Shown piece after piece: positions 24,738 through 35,162 of a stretch of DNA of 39,750 nt. This DNA is from an uncultured Clostridia bacterium (GTDB lineage Bacteria; Bacillota; Clostridia; Christensenellales; Borkfalkiaceae): positions 1 to 39,750 of the forward strand of contig CALVUC010000013.1 in NCBI GenBank assembly GCA_944363395.1, read 5' to 3'. The position numbers and the translations under genes were made by a program. The notes under the pieces were generated by a model that saw nothing but the letters and a program-made list of their open reading frames with translations, did not search any database and had not been told where the DNA came from. Position 1 is the first letter of the stretch. Each line of letters begins with the position of its first letter.

Positions 24738-25970
24738 ATGGCAAGAAGATCGAAAAAGAGGACGGCGCTCTGGGCGTTGCTCGCAGCGCTGCTGATCGTC
24801 GCCGTGGTGCTGCTGCTCGTCTGGTACTTTGCGGTCTACAAAAAAGGCATCACTATCGGGCAGTTTTTGGAAGATCTCGGTATCAGCCGTCCCTCGGGCG
24901 ACGGCAAGGGTCCGTCCGAGATCGTCTCGGGCGATATCAAGGAGATCGTCTCCGCCGACCTCTCCATCCATTTCATCGCCCCCGCGGTCAAGGCGAGCGG
25001 CGACTGTACGCTCATCAAGGTGGGGGACACGGAAGTGCTCATCGATGCGGGACCGACACAGGGAAATGTGACGGAGATCAAGGACTATCTTGCGGACTAC
25101 TGTACGGACGGCGTGCTCGAATACGTCATCGCGACGCACGCCGATACCGACCATATCGCGGGGCTTGTCGGTACGAGCGAGGACGGCGTCTACAACGGCA
25201 TTCTGTACAGTTATGAGATCGGCACGATCATCACCTTCGACCGCACCAATAAAAAGGAGGAGACGCCTTCGGGCAATCCCACGCTGTACGGACGCTATCT
25301 CACGGCGCTGGACTATGCCGAGGAACACGGCGCCGAAGTCTATACCGGGATGGAATGCACGGAGGAGACGGGCGGCGCCCGCCGTACATACTATCTGGAC
25401 GACGAGCAGACCATCTCCATGAATATCCTCTACAACTACTATTACGACCACAGCTCGGGGGACGAGAACAACTATTCCGTCTGTATGCTCCTTTCGCAGA
25501 AAACAGAGGGCGAGGAGCATCACTATCTCTTTACGGGAGACCTTGAAGAGGACGGGGAGGAGCGGCTCGTCGAGAATAACAGACTCCCGCACGTCCGACT
25601 GTATAAGGCGGGACATCACGGAAGCAAGACGTCCTCCACGAACGCGCTTCTCGATGTCATCACGCCCGAATATGTCGCCGTCTGCTGTTGTGCGGGCTAT
25701 AACGAATACGGCGCGGCGGAAGAAAATATCTTTCCGACGCAGGCGTTCATCGATCGGATCGGCAGGCATACGAGCTATGTCTACGTCACGATCGTCTGGG
25801 ACGAGGAGACGGACGGATTTGAGGAAATGAACGGCGATATCGTCTTTTATTACGGTGCTGCGGAGGGGGAGACGCAAAAGAGCCTCAAACTTTGGTGCAG
25901 CAACAACGATACCGTTCTCAAAGACACCGCGTGGTTCCTGAAAAACCGCGTCTGGAGCGGCTCTGCATGA
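24738..25970 (+). CDS. Membrane-anchored MBL-fold (ComEC-like) hydrolase
   Basis: The 410-residue protein has a basic start and one membrane segment (about 10-33), after which the catalytic domain faces outside. The metallo-beta-lactamase fold is shown by the metal motif THADTDH (about 133-139), FTGDLE (about 268-273) and the late GHHGSKTSS. These resemble the soluble domain of ComEC. Such ComEC-like exported hydrolases may act on nucleic acids or phosphate esters; the substrate here is unknown. Spacing of 8 bases after GH51 and an ATGA overlap with recX imply co-transcription, but a link with arabinan use is not evident. Confidence 0.85.
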   Translation: MARRSKKRTALWALLAALLIVAVVLLLVWYFAVYKKGITIGQFLEDLGISRPSGDGKGPSEIVSGDIKEIVSADLSIHFIAPAVKASGDCTLIKVGDTEVLIDAGPTQGNVTEIKDYLADYCTDGVLEYVIATHADTDHIAGLVGTSEDGVYNGILYSYEIGTIITFDRTNKKEETPSGNPTLYGRYLTALDYAEEHGAEVYTGMECTEETGGARRTYYLDDEQTISMNILYNYYYDHSSGDENNYSVCMLLSQKTEGEEHHYLFTGDLEEDGEERLVENNRLPHVRLYKAGHHGSKTSSTNALLDVITPEYVAVCCCAGYNEYGAAEENIFPTQAFIDRIGRHTSYVYVTIVWDEETDGFEEMNGDIVFYYGAAEGETQKSLKLWCSNNDTVLKDTAWFLKNRVWSGSA

Positions 25971-26584
25971 CGATCACGGCGATCACCCCTCAAAAACACG
26001 ACGCCGCGCGCTGCAATATCGAAGTGGACGGCAGGTTCTTCTGCGGAATGCAGCTGCTCACCGTGATGGAACACCGCCTGAAAGTCGGAAGCGTCGTGAC
26101 GGAGGAGGAGCTTTCCTCGCTGCAGCTCGCGGGCGAACGGCAGACGGCGCTCGATAAGGCGCTTACGCATATCTCCGTCTCCATGAAGACGGAAAAAGAC
26201 GTGCGTGATTTTCTGCGGCGAAAGGGGTATTTGCAGGACGTGAGCGACTATGTCGTCGAAAGGATGCGCGGCTACGGCTTCCTGGACGACGAAGCGTATG
26301 CGAGGGCATATGCGGAGAGCGCGGGAAAGCGCAAGGGCAGCCGCCTCATCCGTATGGAACTCAGGCGCAGGGGTGTTTCCGACGAGCACATCGACGCGGC
26401 GCTCGACGGCGCGGACGAATCGGAAGCGGCTGTGTCTGCTCTCAAAAAATATCTTCGCGGCAAGGAATTGACGCAGGAGACGGCACGCAAGGCTTACGCG
26501 CACCTTCTTTCCAAAGGATTTGGCTACGATACGGCGCGGGAAGCGCTTACTGCGCTGCGGGAAGAGGACGCGGAAGGAGACTGA
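25967..26584 (+). CDS. recX: Regulatory protein RecX
   Basis: RecX binds RecA filaments and restrains recombination and SOS activity. I chose the ATG at 25967, which overlaps the upstream stop as ATGA, giving 205 residues. The family pattern of repeated three-helix units is visible: ALTHISVSMKTEKDVRDFLRRKGY, VERMRGYGFLDDEAYARAYAES and RLIRMELRRRGVSDEHIDAAL, then a final repeat ending in FGYDTAREAL. recA is not in the window. Three-way packing with the MBL gene and nnr indicates one transcript. Confidence 0.92.
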   Translation: MTITAITPQKHDAARCNIEVDGRFFCGMQLLTVMEHRLKVGSVVTEEELSSLQLAGERQTALDKALTHISVSMKTEKDVRDFLRRKGYLQDVSDYVVERMRGYGFLDDEAYARAYAESAGKRKGSRLIRMELRRRGVSDEHIDAALDGADESEAAVSALKKYLRGKELTQETARKAYAHLLSKGFGYDTAREALTALREEDAEGD

Positions 26585-26585
26585 T

Positions 26586-28028
26586 ATGAAGTTTGCATTT
26601 TCCAATCAACAGATGCGCCGCGCGGACGCGGCTGCGATCGCGGCGGGAACGCCCTCCCTGACGCTCATGGAGCGGGCGGGTGCGGCGCTTGCCGACGCCG
26701 TTTCCTCGGCGATGCACGCGCGCGGCGTCGGCGATGCGCTGTTTGTATGCGGCGGCGGGAACAACGGCGGCGACGGGTTTGTTGCGGCGCGCATCCTGGC
26801 GGAGCGCGGCGAGGACGTCGCGGTGCTGTGTATTGCCGAGAAGTTTTCTCCCGACTGCGCGGCGGTACGGGCAAAATATCGCGGCGAGGTGTTTGCGCGC
26901 ATTCCGCGCCGCAGGTATGCCGTCATCGTGGACTGCCTCTTCGGTACGGGGCTTTCCCGTCCCATTGAAGGGGAGGACGCCGAACTCGTCCGCTTCATCT
27001 GTCAAAGCGGGGCGTATGTCATCGCCTGCGATCTGCCAAGCGGTCTTTTGGAGGGCGGCATTGCCTCCGATCCCTGCGTCTGCGCAGATGAAACGGTGAC
27101 GATGGGGCAATGCAAGCAGGCGCTCCTGATGGCGGACGGCGCGGACGTCGCGGGAAAGGTGACGGTCGCGGATATCGGCATTCCCGCGGAAGGGGGCGTC
27201 GAGATCTGGGAGGACAGCGACGTTTGCGCGCTCTTTCCCAAGCGGCGTTCCAATTCGCACAAGGGAACATACGGTACGGCGACCATCCTTGCGGGCGGCG
27301 CATACAGCGGCGCGGCGTTCCTTGCGGCGGGCGCCTGCCTGAAATCGGGTGCGGGATATACCAAACTCACCGTGACGGAAGACCTCTTTCCCTATGCGAT
27401 CGGGCGGCTTCCTGCCGTGATCCTGCGTCCCTTCAAGGCGATCGACGGCGACATTCTTGCCTCCGACTGCATTGCCGTCGGCATGGGGTCGGGCGTCAGC
27501 GAGCGTCTGTACGCCTATCTCGCCGAGCTTTTGAGCGCCTACACGGGGACGCTCATCCTCGATGCGGACGCCCTGAATACGATCGCGGCGTACGGTGTCG
27601 AAGTCTTAAAAGACAAGGCGTGCCGCGTCATCATCACGCCCCATCCCAAGGAGTTTTCCCGGCTTGTCAAAAAGAGTGTGCGCGAGATCCTCGCAAACGC
27701 AGTGGAGGAGTCGCGCGCATTTGCACGGGAAAACAAGATCACGGTGCTTCTTAAAAACAATCATACGGTCATTACGGACGGGGAGAGGGTCGCGATCAAT
27801 CCGACGGGCTCGCCCTCTCTTGCGAAGGGCGGGAGCGGCGATGTTCTCTCCGGGCTGCTTGCGGGGACTTGTGCGCGCGGCGTCGAACCGTTTAAGGCGG
27901 GGTGCGCCGCTTGCTACCTCCTGGGGCGTGCGGGCGAGATCGCCGCGGAGATCTTCGGGGAGTATTCGCCCGATGCGACGGATATCACATCCTTTCTTGC
28001 CGATGCGATCCTCTCGGTACAGGGATGA
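26586..28028 (+). CDS. nnr: Bifunctional NAD(P)H-hydrate epimerase/dehydratase
   Basis: This repairs damaged NADHX and NADPHX. The start at 26586 is preceded by AAGGAGA and yields 480 residues, normal for the two-domain enzyme. The N-terminal YjeF/NAXE epimerase domain (about 1-200) contains GGGNNGGDGFVAARIL and the VDCLFGTGLSRP segment. The C-terminal NAXD dehydratase domain (about 210-480) contains NSHKGTYGTATILAGG, DADALN, ITPHPKEFSRL and the nucleotide loop AKGGSGDVLSGLLAG near 412-426. It begins one base after the recX stop. A 23-bp palindrome, not a standard terminator, lies 17 bases after its stop. Confidence 0.95.
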   Translation: MKFAFSNQQMRRADAAAIAAGTPSLTLMERAGAALADAVSSAMHARGVGDALFVCGGGNNGGDGFVAARILAERGEDVAVLCIAEKFSPDCAAVRAKYRGEVFARIPRRRYAVIVDCLFGTGLSRPIEGEDAELVRFICQSGAYVIACDLPSGLLEGGIASDPCVCADETVTMGQCKQALLMADGADVAGKVTVADIGIPAEGGVEIWEDSDVCALFPKRRSNSHKGTYGTATILAGGAYSGAAFLAAGACLKSGAGYTKLTVTEDLFPYAIGRLPAVILRPFKAIDGDILASDCIAVGMGSGVSERLYAYLAELLSAYTGTLILDADALNTIAAYGVEVLKDKACRVIITPHPKEFSRLVKKSVREILANAVEESRAFARENKITVLLKNNHTVITDGERVAINPTGSPSLAKGGSGDVLSGLLAGTCARGVEPFKAGCAACYLLGRAGEIAAEIFGEYSPDATDITSFLADAILSVQG

Positions 28029-28044
28029 ATTTCGCAATATGCGG

Positions 28045-28067
28045 TGTACTATGTCAGACATAGTACA
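28045..28067. repeat. 23-bp perfect palindrome between convergent genes
   Basis: TGTACTATGTC-A-GACATAGTACA has 11-bp arms and one central base. It lies between the stops of nnr and the minus-strand membrane protein gene. As RNA it could make a 10-bp hairpin with a CAG loop but has no T-run. As DNA it looks like an operator. Seventeen bases of it recur at 30043-30059. Confidence 0.75.
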
Positions 28068-28082
28068 ATCTATACCGTTTAT

Positions 28083-28859
28083 TTATGCGTGTCCGAAGGC
28101 GCGCGTCAATACGGAAGCGAGCAGGAGCAGACACCCCGATATGAGATAATAGGCGGGGAACAGGACAAAAAGGCTCATGACGAGCAGCCCTGCCCCGCTC
28201 ACAAAGAACGGATAGGCATTTTTTTTGGATACCATCCGCTGCAATCGGGATCTGATGTTTTTTCGTTCGATCTCGCCGCAGATCATGCATCCCGGGATCG
28301 TTTGCGTGCGGGACAGGAGGTCGTAGACTGCCTCTCCGTCCATCCACTCGCGCGCAAAAGACGCGAGCAGGCGTTCCGCTTCGGGTGAGAGGCGGTTGCA
28401 GGCGAGCAGAAAGGGCTGTCGTTTGTACTGTTTCAGAAGGAGTGCCACGGTATCCGCCGAAAGCGGCTGCATGGTAAACAGCGGAATGAGCGGTTTGCCA
28501 TCGACGACGAGCGTCTCCGCCTTTGCGATGTCCCTTCCGTCGGCGGAAAATGCCTTTTCGAGGAGTTCTTTGACGTTGTCGTCACTCTCCAATGTGAGGT
28601 GCAGCATCAGCGCCTGCAGTTGTTCCTGTTTTTTCTTGCCGAGGAAGCGTTTGGCGCCGCGCCTGTACAGAACAAAGAAGGCGATGCCGCCGACCGAGCA
28701 GGCGATGAGTGTCGCCGCCGCAAAGCAGATCGCCGTCGGGGCGCGCAGCCACCGCAGGATGCCGACGGCAGCAAACCAGCTTGCCGCCGTGTAAAAAATG
28801 GTGTCTGCGATCATCGGAAATTTTTTCATGACTTGATTTTTGACCGCTTTTTTTCTCAT
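28083..28859 (-). CDS. Hypothetical membrane protein, four predicted segments
   Basis: I do not recognise this protein. The ATG at 28859 gives 258 residues; an adjacent upstream TTG is in frame. Neither shows a clear ribosome binding site. Two hydrophobic segments (about 18-35 and 45-66) are followed by a soluble, probably cytosolic domain (about 67-212), then two more hydrophobic segments (about 215-256). The soluble part contains AETLVVDGKPLIPLF and a CMIC pair. The architecture of paired N- and C-terminal helices around a soluble core suggests a sensor or enzyme domain held at the membrane. It is divergent from the NadD-YqeK gene. Confidence 0.75.
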   Translation of the reverse strand: MRKKAVKNQVMKKFPMIADTIFYTAASWFAAVGILRWLRAPTAICFAAATLIACSVGGIAFFVLYRRGAKRFLGKKKQEQLQALMLHLTLESDDNVKELLEKAFSADGRDIAKAETLVVDGKPLIPLFTMQPLSADTVALLLKQYKRQPFLLACNRLSPEAERLLASFAREWMDGEAVYDLLSRTQTIPGCMICGEIERKNIRSRLQRMVSKKNAYPFFVSGAGLLVMSLFVLFPAYYLISGCLLLLASVLTRAFGHA

Positions 28860-28897
28860 CAAACTTGATACAGACTATATTTTATAAAGTGTAAAGC

Positions 28898-30043
28898 ATG
28901 AAGATCGCAATATTCGGGGGATCGTTCGATCCCGTTCATTCGGAGCACGTCCGCTGTGCCGTGGCGGCAAAAGAGGCGCTCGGGCTCGATAAACTCATTG
29001 TGGTCCCGACGGGGATCGCGCCGCATAAGCAATGGGGTGCGTCTGCTTCGGGGGAGGACCGCCTTGCGATGTGCCGCATTGCCTTCCGCGGGCTTGATTG
29101 GGCGGAAGTGAGCGACGCGGAGGTACGGGCGCAGGGCGCAAGCTACACCTATCTGACCTGTCGGCGCTTCGCGGCGCTGTATCCCGATGCGGAGCGGTAT
29201 TTCCTCGTCGGCGAGGATATGCTGGAAGATTTTTTTACATGGAGGGAGCCGGACGATATCCTGTCCCATGTGATGCTCGCGGCGTGCGGGCGGGGATATG
29301 GCGCGCCCGAGCGGCTGCATGAACGCTTCCGTGAACGGTTCGGCAAGGACTTTCTCTGTATACCCTTCACGGGGGAGGAAGTCTCCTCGAGGATGCTTCG
29401 CGTCGATCTCGCGTTCGGAAAGCCAACTGAAAAGCTGGACGGGGGAGTGCGGGACTACATCCTATCGCATGGTCTTTATACGCATCCTGCGATCGCTCCC
29501 GCGCTTGCTTTGGAAAAGGAGGCGCGGCGCGAACACAGCTACCGCGTGGCACGCATGGCGGTCGCGCGGGCTTCCTCGGCGGGGGTGGAAGAGGGGAAAG
29601 CGCTGCTTGCGGCGGCGCTGCATGACTGCGGGAAGTATGTCCCTTCCGATTCGCCGCTTTTGAAAGGATTTGCCGCGCCGGACGGCGTCCCCGCGCCCGT
29701 TCTCCATCAGTATACGGGCGCCTATCTCGCGGAACACCTCTTTCATGTCGAGGAGGAGGACGTTCTGGACGCCATCCGCTATCATACGAGCGGGCGGCGC
29801 GGGATGACGAAGCTCGGGATCCTCATCTATCTTGCCGATATGCTGGAAGAGGGGCGGACTTTTCCCGGCGTCGAAGAATTGCGGGACTGGTTTTATAAAG
29901 ATCTGAATGCCTGTCTCTATCATGCGCTGCGGCAGCAGGATGCGTATCTGAAGGGGGAGGGAAAACCCATATATCCCCTGACGGACGAGGCGTATCGCTG
30001 GATCGCGGAAGTTGTAAAACGGGAATATTCGAAATTTGCATAG
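28898..30043 (+). CDS. nadD: NadD-YqeK fusion: nicotinate-nucleotide adenylyltransferase and HD hydrolase
   Basis: The first part makes nicotinate adenine dinucleotide from NaMN and ATP. It begins with the nucleotidyltransferase motif GGSFDPVHSEH (7-17) and ends near residue 195 with FTGEEVSSRMLR and DYILSHGLY, both typical NadD C-terminal patterns. The second part (about 205-381) is YqeK, an HD phosphohydrolase reported to cleave Ap4A symmetrically. Metal and catalytic residues are H213 in REHSYRV, H242-D243 in LHDCGKY, H270, H296 in RYHTSG and D314 in YLADMLEEGRTFPG. Separate adjacent nadD and yqeK genes are the usual arrangement; here one uninterrupted frame of 381 residues joins them. rsfS follows, as in many Bacillota. 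Confidence 0.93.
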   Translation: MKIAIFGGSFDPVHSEHVRCAVAAKEALGLDKLIVVPTGIAPHKQWGASASGEDRLAMCRIAFRGLDWAEVSDAEVRAQGASYTYLTCRRFAALYPDAERYFLVGEDMLEDFFTWREPDDILSHVMLAACGRGYGAPERLHERFRERFGKDFLCIPFTGEEVSSRMLRVDLAFGKPTEKLDGGVRDYILSHGLYTHPAIAPALALEKEARREHSYRVARMAVARASSAGVEEGKALLAAALHDCGKYVPSDSPLLKGFAAPDGVPAPVLHQYTGAYLAEHLFHVEEEDVLDAIRYHTSGRRGMTKLGILIYLADMLEEGRTFPGVEELRDWFYKDLNACLYHALRQQDAYLKGEGKPIYPLTDEAYRWIAEVVKREYSKFA

Positions 30044-30063
30044 TACTATGTCTGACATACTAT
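30043..30063 (+). promoter_or_regulatory. Operator-like site upstream of rsfS
   Basis: GTACTATGTC-T-GACATACTAT shares a 17-base match with the reverse complement of the palindrome at 28045-28067, and has a symmetric core TATGTCTGACATA. It touches the nadD stop codon and covers the -35 of the candidate rsfS promoter, a suitable place for a repressor. No cognate regulator is visible. Confidence 0.45.
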
Positions 30064-30080
30064 TGCTTTTTTCGTGTATC
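30052..30080 (+). promoter_or_regulatory. Candidate promoter of rsfS
   Basis: CTGACA (30052-30057) and TGTATC (30075-30080) are 17 bases apart. The start would fall near 30087, just before the AAGGAGG ribosome binding site at 30091-30097. The -10 is poor, so read-through from nadD is an alternative. Confidence 0.4.
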
Positions 30081-30105
30081 ATCACAGTATAAGGAGGAAT
30101 TTTTT

Positions 30106-30453
30106 ATGACGGGACATGAACTTGCACTTGCCTGCGCAAAGGCGCTTTCCGAGAAAAAGGCGCAGGATATCGTCATTCTGGACGTGGCGGATCAGACGGT
30201 CGTGTGCAGTTACTTTGTCATTGCGAGCGGTCACAGCACGACGCAGGTCCGCGCGCTCGGCGACGCCGTGGAGGAAAAGCTCGAAAAGGAGGGGCTTTCC
30301 CCGCTCAGGAAGGAGGGCTTGCGCGAAGGAAGATGGGGCGTTCTCGATTACGGCGATGTCGTCGTGCATATCTTCAACGAGGAGTCGCGCCTGTATTACT
30401 ATCTCGAACGGCTCTGGGATTCGGGAAAGAATATCGAGCGCTACGAAGACTGA
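30106..30453 (+). CDS. rsfS: Ribosome silencing factor RsfS
   Basis: RsfS binds L14 on the large ribosomal subunit and prevents joining of the subunits under poor growth conditions. The 115-residue length is typical. Conserved features are ALSEKKAQDIVILDV near the start, VVCSYFVIASGHSTTQVRALGD, then the signature EGLREGRWGVLDYGDVVVHIF with the YYYLERLW end. The strong AAGGAGG ribosome binding site lies nine bases upstream. It follows NadD-YqeK, matching the known order in Bacillota, and ends at a bidirectional terminator. Confidence 0.95.
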   Translation: MTGHELALACAKALSEKKAQDIVILDVADQTVVCSYFVIASGHSTTQVRALGDAVEEKLEKEGLSPLRKEGLREGRWGVLDYGDVVVHIFNEESRLYYYLERLWDSGKNIERYED

Positions 30454-30457
30454 ATAC

Positions 30458-30486
30458 AAAAAAGCGTGCCTCGGCACGCTTTTTTG
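30458..30486. terminator. Bidirectional terminator between rsfS and the minus-strand small gene
   Basis: AAAAAAGCGTGCC and GGCACGCTTTTTT form a stem with A-run on one side and T-run on the other. It can serve both rsfS and the convergent minus-strand gene, whose stop is at 30529. Confidence 0.93.
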
Positions 30487-30528
30487 TTATGTTAAGGAGG
30501 GTGAAGGGTGTTTTATTTGGCGCGTTTC

Positions 30529-30771
30529 TCAATTGAACCGGATGCGCTTCGGCTGCTCGTATTCCTGCTTGACGCGCCGTTTTTTGCGTTCCACGAGATA
30601 ATATACGGGCTCGGGCGGCTCTTTTTCCTTCGGCGGCGGTTCGGACGGGAGTTTTTTCCCGAGCGTGCGATATCCGAGGCGCGCGAGCTTACAGCCGCAC
30701 ACGACGATGATGCAGACGATCAGGGCGCACAAGCTGTACAGCGCGCCGAGCCATTGGACGGAGAGGAGCAT
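30529..30771 (-). CDS. Small membrane protein with proline-rich linker and basic tail
   Basis: The 80-residue product has one hydrophobic segment (about 8-27), a Pro/Glu/Lys-rich linker (SEPPPKEKEPPEP, about 43-55) and a basic C-terminus beginning VYYLVERKKRR. This arrangement, with a conserved-looking YYLVERKK ending, recalls small uncharacterised membrane proteins of Clostridia. No clear ribosome binding site precedes the ATG. A plus-strand frame covers the same DNA, but the coherent membrane-linker-tail layout and the shared terminator favour this strand. Function unknown. Confidence 0.68.
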   Translation of the reverse strand: MLLSVQWLGALYSLCALIVCIIVVCGCKLARLGYRTLGKKLPSEPPPKEKEPPEPVYYLVERKKRRVKQEYEQPKRIRFN

Positions 30772-30933
30772 GGCAACAGGATATCATATGTCTTTTGTCA
30801 TACAAGGATGCTTTTGCTCGGAAAAGAGGATATTTCCCCGAAAATGCCGTCGGGCTTTTCCCGCGTTCTCTGTGAGAAGGGCGTGAAAAGCGCGTAAGAG
30901 CGCAGAAATTGCAAAAATCGACGCAAAAACGCT

Positions 30934-30961
30934 TTGATTTTTCGGGAAAATATTGTAAAAT
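30934..30961 (+). promoter_or_regulatory. Candidate promoter of secA
   Basis: TTGATT (30934-30939) and TAAAAT (30956-30961) are 16 bases apart in the 255-base spacer before secA. The leader would be about 60 bases. A ribosome binding site GGAG lies near 31014. Confidence 0.5.
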
Positions 30962-31026
30962 GGTCAAGTTGAATAATAAAGGCGCGCCCGCGCGCGTAAG
31001 AGCGGACGCGTAAACGGAGCTGATTT

Positions 31027-33996
<2,970 letters not shown>

Positions 33997-34009
33997 TATA
34001 AGGAAAATT

Positions 34010-35107
34010 ATGTTCAAAGCAGACGATTACAGATTACGCATCAAATCGCTTGAAGAGACGCTCGGCGAAGCGAAGTACGCCCTTGATATCGACAACCGCT
34101 ATGCCCAGCTCAAGGAACTCAAGGCAGAGCAGGAAAAGCCGGAAGTCTGGCAGGATCTCGAACGCTCGGCGAAGATCGGGCGGGAGATCTCGGCGACGGA
34201 AAACAAGATCGCCGCGTACGAAAAGGGCAGGAAGGCGCTGGACGACGCGATGGAGATCATCGACCTCATCGAAGAGACGGGGGAGGAGGAACTCATCGGC
34301 GAGCTGGACGGCATGATGACCGCGGCGGAAAAGGATATCGAGGAGATGCGCATCCGCGCGCTCCTGCGCGGCAAGTACGACGGTTCCAACGCGCTCATGT
34401 CCCTTCATGCGGGCGCGGGCGGCACGGAGGCGTGCGACTGGTGCCAGATGCTCTACAGAATGTACTGCCGCTATGCAGAGAAGAACGGCTTCAAGGTGAC
34501 GGAGATCGACAGGCTCCCCGGAGATTCCGCGGGGCTCAAGTCGGTGGACTTCAAGGTGGAAGGCGAGAACGCCTACGGCTATCTCAAAGCGGAGATCGGC
34601 GTACATCGCCTTGTGCGCATCTCTCCCTTTGACGCAAACAAGCGCCGTCAGACCTCCTTTGCCTCGGTCGAAGTCATGCCCGAAGTGGACGACGACGGCG
34701 AGATCGAGATCAAGGATGAGGATATCCGCATCGACGTGTACCGTTCCTCGGGCGCGGGCGGGCAGAAAGTCAACAAGACGGAGACCGCCATCCGCATCAC
34801 CCACTATCCCACGGGCATCGTCGTCACCTGTCAGAACGAGCGCAGCCAGCTCCAGAACAAGGAGATGGCGTTCAAGTACCTGCGGAGCAAGCTGCTGGAG
34901 CGCCAGCTCGAGCAGAGGATGCAGGAGGAGGCGGCGCTCAAGGGCGAGACCAAGAAGATCGAGTGGGGCTCGCAGATCCGTTCCTATGTGTTCTGTCCGT
35001 ATACGCTCGTCAAGGACCACCGCACCGGCTACGAGATGGGCGACGTGCAGGCGGTGATGGACGGCGACATCCAGGGCTTTATCATCGACTACCTCAAGAA
35101 ATCATAA
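34010..35107 (+). CDS. prfB: Peptide chain release factor 2
   Basis: RF2 ends translation at UGA and UAA codons. The 365 residues include the SPF tripeptide in RISPFD (about 205-207) that reads the stop codon, and GGQ in SSGAGGQKVN (about 249-251) that triggers peptide release. The frame is continuous from MFKADDYRL, with no internal stop. The site of the usual programmed frameshift (codon 25 Leu, then 26 Asp) is CTT-GAT instead of CTT-TGA-C, so the autoregulatory shift is absent. AAGGA lies before the ATG. It pairs with secA, as in Bacillus, and ends with a strong terminator. Confidence 0.97.
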   Translation: MFKADDYRLRIKSLEETLGEAKYALDIDNRYAQLKELKAEQEKPEVWQDLERSAKIGREISATENKIAAYEKGRKALDDAMEIIDLIEETGEEELIGELDGMMTAAEKDIEEMRIRALLRGKYDGSNALMSLHAGAGGTEACDWCQMLYRMYCRYAEKNGFKVTEIDRLPGDSAGLKSVDFKVEGENAYGYLKAEIGVHRLVRISPFDANKRRQTSFASVEVMPEVDDDGEIEIKDEDIRIDVYRSSGAGGQKVNKTETAIRITHYPTGIVVTCQNERSQLQNKEMAFKYLRSKLLERQLEQRMQEEAALKGETKKIEWGSQIRSYVFCPYTLVKDHRTGYEMGDVQAVMDGDIQGFIIDYLKKS

Positions 35108-35116
35108 TAAAGGAGT

Positions 35117-35153
35117 ACAAACTTTTCTTTCGGGAGAGAGAAAAGTTTGTTTT
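35117..35153 (+). terminator. Terminator after prfB
   Basis: A 15-bp stem with one wobble (35117-35131 with 35136-35150) has a GGGA loop and is followed by TTTT (35150-35153). It starts ten bases after the stop of prfB and lies immediately before tsaD. Confidence 0.88.
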
Positions 35154-35162
35154 ATATGCGGT

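Noticed and set aside
28044-28388. Plus-strand frame starting at the 23-bp palindrome
   Set aside because: No ribosome binding site, and it is antisense to a more convincing membrane protein gene.
30508-30897. Plus-strand frame starting at GTG with a perfect AAGGAGG seven bases upstream, opposite the small membrane protein
   Set aside because: The Shine-Dalgarno is tempting, but the minus-strand product has a coherent membrane-linker-basic-tail layout and shares a bidirectional terminator with rsfS. The plus frame shows no domain. It is kept as a low-probability alternative.
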